A stretch of DNA of 64,000 nucleotides from Acidovorax sp. 106 (lineage in GTDB: Bacteria > Pseudomonadota > Gammaproteobacteria > Burkholderiales > Burkholderiaceae_C). The number at the start of each line of letters is the position of its first letter. Positions within the stretch are counted from its first letter, which is position 1. The notes below the pieces were generated by a model. The model had not been told where the DNA came from. It worked only from the letters and a program-made list of their open reading frames with translations, and did no database searches. The DNA is taken from NCBI RefSeq assembly GCF_003663825.1, contig NZ_RCCC01000001.1:124001-188000 (forward strand). Direction: 5' to 3'. Made by a program: the position numbers and the translations under genes. Of this stretch, positions 58,501-64,000 are shown piece after piece.

Positions 58501-59179
58501 GATCGGTCTCGCTGGCCTGGTCGTACACCGCCTGGCCCTTGGCGGGCTGGGTGCGCACTTGCTTGGGCTTGGCCCAGCCGCCGGTCAGCTTGGGGTAGGA
58601 CACCACGGCTTCGAGCTGCAACTGGGTGGGCTGGCGCGCCCCGCCCACCACTGACGCCAGATACAGATACTGCTCAGGCCGCACGCTGCGGTCGGTGGGG
58701 CTGAGCACGACATCGCCCCCGGCAACGCGGTCCAGTGCGGCCAGCCAGTTCACCAGCTGGGTTTGCGCCTCGGCCTGCTGCACGGCGGCCATGCGCTCGC
58801 GGGCCGACAAGGAGGCTGCAGCCGCGCTCACCCCCTTGCGCGGGGCCGCAGCAGCGCGGGCTTCATCGCTCAGCGGCAGGCGGGCCGCCTTGAGCATCAA
58901 CGCCACGGCATGCTTGCACTGGCGACCCACGGGGCAGTCACACACGCTGCGCCAGTAGTCCACCTGACCATCGGGCATCACCGCCATGGTGACGGCCACC
59001 TCATACGGTAGGTGCTGCGTGCCCTGCACCAGGGCCTGTATCCGCCAGCCTTCGTCCATTGGTTCAATGTCCGGCTCGCCCACCAAACCTTGTGCCAGCA
59101 AGGCCTTGCCGCGCATCCAGGGGCCGTCCTCGCACAAGGCACGCAAAGAGTCGGGATCGAACCAGAAGGTGTCAGACAT
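55595..59179 (-). CDS. SWIM zinc-finger SNF2-family helicase
   Basis: A 1194-residue protein. An N-terminal SWIM zinc finger has Cys80, Cys82, Cys88 and His90 (CDCPVGRQCKH). A long middle region of unknown fold follows. The C-terminal SNF2 ATPase has motif I DDMGLGKTLQ, motif II LDEAQNIKN (DEAQ form), motif III SGTPMENHLGEIWS, and the helicase C lobe with FSQFTSMLG, LKAGGVGLNL and DRAHRIGQTQ. Bacterial SWIM-SNF2 proteins are thought to act on DNA or stalled transcription, but the exact role is unknown. It has its own terminator and is preceded by a palindromic repeat. Confidence 0.93.
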   Translation of the reverse strand: MSDTFWFDPDSLRALCEDGPWMRGKALLAQGLVGEPDIEPMDEGWRIQALVQGTQHLPYEVAVTMAVMPDGQVDYWRSVCDCPVGRQCKHAVALMLKAARLPLSDEARAAAAPRKGVSAAAASLSARERMAAVQQAEAQTQLVNWLAALDRVAGGDVVLSPTDRSVRPEQYLYLASVVGGARQPTQLQLEAVVSYPKLTGGWAKPKQVRTQPAKGQAVYDQASETDRQVLQLLRAMPRSQGYYSAYSGAPCAVLEGQVGLLALQQAASTGRLFADAGGSTVGEPLRFAPARALQWLWREVPAQPGALSAEPAWQLRAALAGDGGTLCHNSPPLFVDAERGECGPVDLGAVSAAQLEVLLKAPALRVSAIEKYQDEMARSLPHVPLPPVVQGVQRVQGVVPRPCLYLAPTPLAQRPTLGLVMARLTFDYAGHRGWWPGQGAQVMVAPLDGGDGPKVLLQRHPQAELEAIQKLMALGLLAADDGVFGLPGERSQQAWMPWADAGFVVFSEAGFDVTQDPALQGWVSHAQNLTVALAPQSVAVAPPAVLAGSGDTGEPLSPFAQVARSEREAGGDGVPDALLDEVADTSPWFSLSLGVELDGQRHNVLPWLPDLIAQAAQHPPDPATGQPQLPPFVYVPRGDAQGGFVRLPTEPLRPWLAALLELVGERGGDFAQPSLRLSRLEALRASAALGEGAVWQGAAALQALVRQLQGASPIAEVPVPASVNASLRPYQQQGLNWLQFLRAQGLGGILADDMGLGKTLQTLAHIQVEKDAGRLTAPALVIAPVSLMGNWHSEAARFCPGLRSLVLHGAGRHELADSVAEHDLVIAPYSLLQRDRERWLQLQWHLVVLDEAQNIKNASTNAAQVVSALQARHRLCLSGTPMENHLGEIWSLFHFLMPGFLGSQQRFRELFRNPVEKQGDSGRLAQLRARVAPFMLRRTKALVASELPPKVETVMRVELTGAQADLYETIRLGMEKTVREALHSKGLAKSQITILDALLKLRQVCCDPHLVPLESARQVRESAKMAQLMELLPEMLAEGRRVLLFSQFTSMLGLIEAELKARGLPWVKLTGQSQKRDEIIQRFTSGEVPLFLISLKAGGVGLNLPQADTVIHYDPWWNPAAEAQATDRAHRIGQTQRLWVVKMVAQGTIEERILALQERKAQLAQAIYGGDAARKEPLFTEADLHELLLPLSAL

Positions 59180-59193
59180 TACAAGTCAAAATG

Positions 59194-59226
59194 GCTTCTA
59201 TCGCTTGATAAATAAGCGCCAGAAGC
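59194..59226. repeat. Dispersed palindromic repeat between helicase and thioredoxin genes
   Basis: GCTTCTATCGCTT and AAGCGCCAGAAGC form an imperfect stem (11 of 13) around a 7-base loop. The AAGCGC core and spacing link it to the copies at 45366 and 62000. It fills most of the 63-base gap. Confidence 0.65.
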
Positions 59227-59242
59227 TATACATTTAGTAGCA

Positions 59243-59656
59243 TCAAGCACCCGCCACGGTGCGGTCTGCACGCACGCGGTCAAACACCTCTTGCGCCATG
59301 GGGTCGGTGGCGGCGCCAGAAGGGGCACCGCTGCGCAGGGTGGCCAGCAATCGATCGAGCACGGCGGCCTGGGGCAGCAAGGGGCCCAAAAAATGCGCCT
59401 TGCGCCCATCGGCAATCAACAGCGTGGGGAAGGTCTCCACATCCAGGTCGCCTGCCAGCTCCGATTCGTCCTCAATGTCCACCCATTCAAAGCGCACATC
59501 GGGGTGGGCCTGGGCCAGGGTGTCAAACAGTGCCCGATAGTCGCGGCAGGTGCCGCACCAGCCCGCGCATAGGCACACGGCCCACCAACCGCTGGGCTGG
59601 GGGGTGGAAGGGGTGGCAGCGTGGGATTCAACAGGCAGGGCGGCAGGGCTGGGCAT
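59243..59656 (-). CDS. Thioredoxin-family protein
   Basis: A 137-residue thioredoxin-fold protein with the redox pair Cys34 and Cys37 in AGWCGTCRDY, FEWVDIEDE, and the cis-proline in VETFPTLLI. No signal peptide is evident, so it is probably cytoplasmic. The N-terminal 20 residues are Ser/Pro-rich and the C terminus is extended beyond a normal thioredoxin. It lies 49 bases after the cytochrome pair on the same strand and could be part of that transcript. Confidence 0.88.
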   Translation of the reverse strand: MPSPAALPVESHAATPSTPQPSGWWAVCLCAGWCGTCRDYRALFDTLAQAHPDVRFEWVDIEDESELAGDLDVETFPTLLIADGRKAHFLGPLLPQAAVLDRLLATLRSGAPSGAATDPMAQEVFDRVRADRTVAGA

Positions 59657-59705
59657 CGGGTCAACTCCTCAAGCCCGCAAAGCAAGGGCCAGGGCTACAA
59701 CGGGA

Positions 59706-61031
59706 TCACGGACTGCGCCGTTCGCGGGCGCGGTAAACCTCGATGGTACCCACACTGGCGGCCTGGTTGCCCCAGCTGTTTCGCACAAAGGTGGCCACGG
59801 CGGCCACGTCCTCATCGCCCAGCAGGTGCTGAAAGGGCTGCATGCCATGCGGGCGCGGGTTGCCCGCCGTGGCGGGCAGGTAGCCGCCCTGCAGCACCAC
59901 GCGCACCAGGTTGGTCGGATCGGCCAGCACCACGGCACGGTTGCCCGCCAGGGGCGGGAAGGCGGGTTGCCCCGCCTCGTCCTTCGCGCCCTGCCCTTGC
60001 GCGCCGTGGCACTGGGCGCACTGGGCTTCGTACACCTTGGCCCCGCGCGCCATGGCCGATGCGGCGGGTGGCGCTGGCGGCGCGGATGGCTCCTTGGCCT
60101 GCCGCGGCAGAGCTTTGAGGTACACGGCCATGGCACGGGCATCGGCATCGCTCAGGTACTGGGTGCTGCGGAACACCACCTCGGCCATGGGGCCAATGAC
60201 TGAGCCGTGCGGGGCCACGCCCGTTTGGAGCAGCGCCACCACATCGGCCTCGCTCCAAGCCTGCACGCCCGCCTGGGCGGGGTCGGTGAGCGCCGGGGCC
60301 AGCCAGTTCTGCACAGGGATGAGCCCCCCGGCGAGCGCCTGCCCATCGCGCGTGGCACCCCATGCGTTGCGCGGCGTATGGCAAGCCGCACAGTGGCCCA
60401 GGCCGTTGACGAGGTAAGCACCTCGTTGGTAGTCGGGAGCGGTGGTGGTAGTTGCAGAGGCCGCCTGCGCCGCCGGGGCACCGGGCGCAAAGAACAGCGC
60501 CCGCCACACCCCCAGCGCCGCCTGGGTGCTGTACGGAAAGCGCAGAGCGTGCGCCTGGTTGGCCTGCGCCAAGGGCTTCAGGCTTTGCAGATAAGCGTAG
60601 AGGGCGTCCGAGTCTTCACGCGTGACGTGCGTGTAGCTGGGGTACGGAAACGCCGGATACAGCAGGCGCCCATCCTTGCTGCGCCCGTGGTGCAGGGCGC
60701 GCCAGAACTCGGCCGATGTCCACGCGCCCAGGCCCGTGGCTTTGTCAGGCGTGAGGTTGGGGCTGTAAATCATGCCAAACGGCGTCTCAATGCCCCGGCC
60801 ACCGGCCCATGCTGCCCCGCCCTGGGCGGTGTGGCAGGCCATGCAATTGCCCACGCGGGCCAGGTACTCGCCCTGCGCCACCAGCGCGGGGGTGGTCTGC
60901 AGGGTCTCGGCCGTGGGCAAAGGGGCTTCGCCGCGCAGGTTCAGCGCCACGATGGCGGCAGCGGCCACACCCACCGTGGCCAGGGTGCCGGACACCCACC
61001 GCAAAAGTCGCTGCAGGTTCATCAGCTTCAT
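59706..61031 (-). CDS. Trihaem cytochrome c, dehydrogenase-subunit type
   Basis: A 441-residue cytochrome with three haem sites: CMACH (63-67), CAACH (214-218) and CAQCH (338-342). An N-terminal hydrophobic segment (LATVGVAAAAIVAL) directs export and may anchor the protein. Three-haem layout and length match the cytochrome subunits of membrane alcohol, aldehyde or gluconate dehydrogenases, but no dehydrogenase subunit lies next to it. The start at 61031 overlaps the diheme gene stop as ATGA, so the two cytochromes are coupled and likely work in one electron chain in the periplasm. Confidence 0.9.
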   Translation of the reverse strand: MKLMNLQRLLRWVSGTLATVGVAAAAIVALNLRGEAPLPTAETLQTTPALVAQGEYLARVGNCMACHTAQGGAAWAGGRGIETPFGMIYSPNLTPDKATGLGAWTSAEFWRALHHGRSKDGRLLYPAFPYPSYTHVTREDSDALYAYLQSLKPLAQANQAHALRFPYSTQAALGVWRALFFAPGAPAAQAASATTTTAPDYQRGAYLVNGLGHCAACHTPRNAWGATRDGQALAGGLIPVQNWLAPALTDPAQAGVQAWSEADVVALLQTGVAPHGSVIGPMAEVVFRSTQYLSDADARAMAVYLKALPRQAKEPSAPPAPPAASAMARGAKVYEAQCAQCHGAQGQGAKDEAGQPAFPPLAGNRAVVLADPTNLVRVVLQGGYLPATAGNPRPHGMQPFQHLLGDEDVAAVATFVRNSWGNQAASVGTIEVYRARERRSP

Positions 61032-61804
61032 GGGCGGCCTCCTTCGGCCACACCGCCGCAGCGCACGGGCATGGGCGCAAGCAGGCGGGTGGCGGGCTTG
61101 CCGTGCCCGGGCACCGGCTGCGCGGCCAGCCAAGCAGACACCGCACTCACATCCTCGGGCGTGAGCTGGCGGGCCACATCGGCCATGCAGTCGGGCGCAT
61201 GGGCCTTGCGCTGGCCGGTCTTCCAGGCGCCGAGCTGGCTGTTGACATAGTCACGCGGCAGGCCCAGCAGGCCGGGGATGGACGGGGTCACCCCTGTCAG
61301 GGCCGCACCGTGGCACTGCATGCAGGCCGGAATCTTTCGCGCCACGTCGCCCTGCTGCACCAGCTTGCGGCCTTGTTCGAGTTGCGCGGGGGCGCCTTGG
61401 GGTGCTGGCGGCGGGGGGTAAGGCACGTCCAGCGCCGCAAAGTGGGCGGCCATCTCGCGCAGGTAGTCGTCGCTCAGGTGCTCCAACAGGTAAGCCATCT
61501 GCGGGTAGCTGCGCCGCCCGTCGCGGAAGTTGAGCAACTGGTTGGCCAGGTAGCCTGCGGGCTTGCCTGCGATGCGCGGGAAGTAGCCTTCGGGCGTGGC
61601 GCGCCCTTCTTTGCCGTGGCAAGCGGTGCAGGCCAGCACGCGCGATGCCATGCCCGATGGCAAAGCAGTTGGCGCAGCGGCAGCGGGTACGGGCTGGACG
61701 CCAGCGGCATCCACAGCGCCGGGCGCAGCCCCTGCAGCACTGCAGGCCAGGGCAACGCCCCACAGCGCCAGGGCGCGCAGCCGGGTGCGAACAAATTCGG
61801 TCAT
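61028..61804 (-). CDS. Dihaem cytochrome c (c4-like)
   Basis: A 258-residue exported cytochrome. The signal peptide (ALALWGVALACSAAGA) is followed by an Ala/Pro-rich linker, then haem sites CTACH (59-63) and CMQCH (161-165), each in a cytochrome c fold with methionines available as axial ligands. The layout of two similar halves resembles cytochrome c4, a periplasmic electron shuttle. The start at 61804 (MTEFVRTRL) is preferred because it places the signal peptide at the N terminus. It overlaps the trihaem gene by four bases. Confidence 0.88.
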   Translation of the reverse strand: MTEFVRTRLRALALWGVALACSAAGAAPGAVDAAGVQPVPAAAAPTALPSGMASRVLACTACHGKEGRATPEGYFPRIAGKPAGYLANQLLNFRDGRRSYPQMAYLLEHLSDDYLREMAAHFAALDVPYPPPPAPQGAPAQLEQGRKLVQQGDVARKIPACMQCHGAALTGVTPSIPGLLGLPRDYVNSQLGAWKTGQRKAHAPDCMADVARQLTPEDVSAVSAWLAAQPVPGHGKPATRLLAPMPVRCGGVAEGGRP

Positions 61805-61999
61805 GGGGTCGTTGTGTGGAGGCTTGTAGGGGACGGCACAAACACAGAGCAAGGCCTGCGGCCGCCTGCGACTTTACGCGCCCGGCGCACCACCGAACAG
61901 GCGCAGTGGTGGCGCAAACAGGCAGAGCAGATGCGTCCCACCCGCCTACGCGGTAGGGGCGCGGGGCTGGGCCGTGTCTGTGATCACCTGCCAATTCAC

Positions 62000-62050
62000 T
62001 ATCAAATCAATAGCTGCTTGCGCTTATTCTGCAAGCGCTAGCGGTCATTT
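62000..62050. repeat. Dispersed palindromic repeat upstream of the cytochrome operon
   Basis: TATCAAATCAATAGCTG leads into TTGCGCTT and GCAAGCGCTAGC, an AAGCGCTA-type palindrome with the AT-rich flank of the family. It lies in the 438-base gap between the dihaem cytochrome and the quiC-like gene. Confidence 0.65.
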
Positions 62051-62079
62051 TTGCTGATGAGCCACCGATAACCGATGGC

Positions 62080-62186
62080 CCTCACTCCCTCTCCCCTGGT
62101 GGGAGAGGGCCGGGGAGAGGGGGTGAAACAGGCGCGGTGCTTGTACAGCCCCTCTCCCCAACCCTCTCCCGCGAGGGGAGAGGGGG
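62080..62186. repeat. REP-like pair of CCCTCTCCC palindromes
   Basis: Two palindromic units lie in opposite orientation: CCCTCTCCC...GGGAGAGGG at 62088-62109, and CCCTCTCCC...GGGGAGAGGG at 62162-62184, each flanked by further GGGGAGAGG or CCTCTCCCC words. This is the layout of REP/BIME-type elements, usually moved by RAYT transposases. With the repeat at 62000 it fills the 61805-62242 gap; no gene is seen there. Confidence 0.7.
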
Positions 62187-62242
62187 CAATTTCCCCTCGC
62201 TGCGGCCAGCAAGGCACTGCCGTCCCCACCCTCCCCGAACCC

Positions 62243-64000
62243 TCAGCGGCCCGCGTCTGCGTACTGCGCCTGCTCTTGCGCAGCCATGCGCACGGCTGCG
62301 TTCACGGCGCCATAGCCGTCGTAGCCGCCTTCGCGTTGCACCACTTCAAAGAAAAAGCGGTCGGCAAAGGGCTCGGTGTAGGCGTGCAAAAAGCGCCCGC
62401 CGCCCGGCGACACATCGGCCACGATGTTCAGCGCCTGCATGCGGCGCACCAGGGCCTCGTCCAGGTCCAGGCGGGCCAGCAGGTCGTCGTAGTAATTGGG
62501 GCTGATGGGCACCCACTTCACGCCCTGGGCCGCCAGGCGCTGCACGGTGGCAAAGATGTCGTTCGTGGCCAGCGCGATGTGGTGCACGCCGCCGCCCGAT
62601 CGGCCCGTGGCCCGCACCTGCTGCGCCGTGCGCGTGCGCTGGCTTTTGGAGACATTGAGCACCAGGCGCAGGCTGCGCTCTGCATTGGTGAGCGCACAAC
62701 TGCGGATCAGCCCAAACGGGTCGGCCAGCTCCAGGCTCTCGCCCGCGTTCAGGCCAAGGATGGATTGGGCAAACAGCGTCCAGGTGTCGAGCTGGTCGTT
62801 GGCCAGCGCCAGCGCCATGTGGTCCACATGCGTCAGGCCGCACTGCGCGGGCACAGGCGCGCGGGGCACGGGCGCCACAAAGTCAGCGTCCAGCGTGGAG
62901 CCCCCGTGCACAAAGTGCACCACCGCGCCGCCGGGCGAGATGATGGCGGGTAGTTGCAGCTCATTCGGCCCCAGCGGGCTCACATGCCGGGCCGACAGCA
63001 GGGCGACTGCGCGGTTGGCGGCCTGCACCGGGTCGGGCGCGACCAAGCCCATGGCGCACACCGAGGGGCCCAGCTCGTCAAAGCGCTGGCGGGCCTCCGA
63101 GCCCGGCTGGGTGTTGATGACGAACTGGATATCGCCCTGGCAGTACAAATCCACCGCCTTGCTGCGGTGGCGGCCCGTGTGCTCAAAGCCCAGGGCGGTG
63201 AAGGTGCTGGCCAGCGCGTGGCCCGTGGGCTCGTCCACACCAAACTCGATGAAGCTGAAGCCGCCCACGGGCTGCACGGCAGGCGGTGCGGCCAGGTCCA
63301 GCCGCTGCAGCGCACGGGTGGCGGCGGGGGCCCGGGCCTCGCTCGACGTGGCCTGCGTGCGGGCCATCAGGCGGTTCTTGCATTCGCTCTCTAAAAACAG
63401 CAGCGAGCGCATAGCGTCCAAGGCCGTGCGGCGGTTGGGCGTTTCGCGGAACACGTCGTTGAAGATTTCGAGCGACAGGTTGCCCTGGTAGCCCGCCAGC
63501 AGCGCCTGCTCAAAAAACGTCACCACATCCAGTTGCCCCTGGCCGGGGAAGTTGCGGTGGTGCCGCGCCCACTGGAGCACGTCCATCGCCAGCAGCGGCG
63601 CGTCGGCCATCTGCACAAAGAAGATGCGGTCGCCCGGAATGTCGGCAATGCCCATCGGGTCGTCGCGCAGCGACAGGGTGTGGAAGCTGTCCAGGATCAG
63701 CCCCAGGTGCGGATGGTCGGCCTTTTCAACAATGTTCCACGCCTGTTGGTACAGGTTGACCCACTTGCCCCAGGCCAGCGCCTCGTAGCCAATGCGCAGG
63801 TTGCGGCGGCTGGCGCGTTCGGCCAACTCATGCAGTTGCGCTGCGGCGCGCTCGGCATCGCCCAGCGATGCAGGCGAGGTGTTGGAGCACACCAGCATCA
63901 GCGGGCAGCCCAGCTCCTGCATCACGTCAAACTTGCGTTCGGCACGGTCCAGGCTGCGGCGGAACAGATCATCCGGCATGCCTTCAAAGTCGCGAAACGG
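62243..64000 (-). CDS. quiC: QuiC-type 3-dehydroshikimate dehydratase / HPPD-like fusion, 5' truncated
   Basis: The gene runs off the right edge; the last bases (63980-64000) continue the frame as PFRDFEG. The visible 585 residues hold two parts. The first is the end of an AP-endonuclease-2/sugar-isomerase TIM barrel (IGYEALAWGKWVNLYQQAW, ILDSFHTLS, with metal-ligand type Glu, Asp and His). The second is an HPPD-like vicinal oxygen chelate pair (GLTHVDHMALAL, GGGVHHIALATNDIF, FFEVVQREGGYDGYG). This matches the fused 3-dehydroshikimate dehydratases that make protocatechuate from dehydroshikimate. The HPPD-like half is usually not a true dioxygenase for that reaction. Confidence 0.88.
   Translation of the reverse strand, partial: PFRDFEGMPDDLFRRSLDRAERKFDVMQELGCPLMLVCSNTSPASLGDAERAAAQLHELAERASRRNLRIGYEALAWGKWVNLYQQAWNIVEKADHPHLGLILDSFHTLSLRDDPMGIADIPGDRIFFVQMADAPLLAMDVLQWARHHRNFPGQGQLDVVTFFEQALLAGYQGNLSLEIFNDVFRETPNRRTALDAMRSLLFLESECKNRLMARTQATSSEARAPAATRALQRLDLAAPPAVQPVGGFSFIEFGVDEPTGHALASTFTALGFEHTGRHRSKAVDLYCQGDIQFVINTQPGSEARQRFDELGPSVCAMGLVAPDPVQAANRAVALLSARHVSPLGPNELQLPAIISPGGAVVHFVHGGSTLDADFVAPVPRAPVPAQCGLTHVDHMALALANDQLDTWTLFAQSILGLNAGESLELADPFGLIRSCALTNAERSLRLVLNVSKSQRTRTAQQVRATGRSGGGVHHIALATNDIFATVQRLAAQGVKWVPISPNYYDDLLARLDLDEALVRRMQALNIVADVSPGGGRFLHAYTEPFADRFFFEVVQREGGYDGYGAVNAAVRMAAQEQAQYADAGR

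Overview
The window looks like a chromosomal segment of a GC-rich betaproteobacterium of the order Burkholderiales, most likely a Comamonadaceae member (Acidovorax or a relative). The basis is the gene order smpB / ratA / rnfH / DUF4124 / guaB / guaA, the block rimP-nusA-infB-rbfA-truB-typA, and dispersed palindromes built around AGCGCTT...AAGCGCT of a kind I associate with that family. No search was run, so the genus is an inference.

Positions 1-38459 hold a thiazoline-type siderophore locus. It has two ABC half-transporters of the YbtP/YbtQ kind (+ strand, 1-2585). Facing them is a 31-kb minus-strand biosynthetic operon (33423 down to 2537) in which every junction is a 4-base ATGA overlap: fatty-acyl-AMP ligase with ACP, a KS-KR-ACP-AT-Cy-A-PCP hybrid, a KS-AT-KR-ACP module, a Cy-A-PCP module, a KS-AT-cMT-KR-ACP-Cy-A-PCP-TE terminal synthase, a type II thioesterase, a crotonyl-CoA carboxylase/reductase (CCR) and an Sfp-type phosphopantetheinyl transferase. 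Upstream are a TonB-dependent receptor, a LolA-like periplasmic protein and two AraC regulators. Near-consensus Fur boxes precede the receptor and the first AraC gene.

If read in gene order, the assembly line alternates polyketide and cyclised amino acid units three times: FAAL-acyl, PK1, azoline 1, PK2, azoline 2, PK3, azoline 3, TE. Yersiniabactin and micacocidin share the logic, but I know of no described pathway with this exact layout. Unusual points are an AT displaced behind its ACP, a KR without its catalytic Tyr, an atypical first A-domain code, a separate A domain for every Cy domain, and a CCR whose acyl pocket resembles that of long-chain CCRs such as CinF. No salicylate synthase or thiazolinyl imide reductase is seen in the window.

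Positions 38460-38852 form an AT-richer junction with a Fur box, a decayed vsr endonuclease fragment and short repeats. It abuts the 3' end of guaA, a known integration hotspot. The siderophore locus may therefore be a genomic island or its remnant, though no integrase is visible.

Positions 38853-64000 are housekeeping: guaA and guaB separated by a Phd/VapC-like toxin-antitoxin pair; a DUF4124 protein; RnfH, RatA and SmpB; a 3-hydroxyisobutyryl-CoA hydrolase and an EamA transporter; the translation/transcription operon rimP to typA; a SWIM/SNF2 helicase; a thioredoxin-like protein; two multihaem cytochromes c; and a truncated QuiC-type dehydroshikimate dehydratase/HPPD-like fusion. Palindromic repeats sit in gaps and, in two cases, inside coding sequence.
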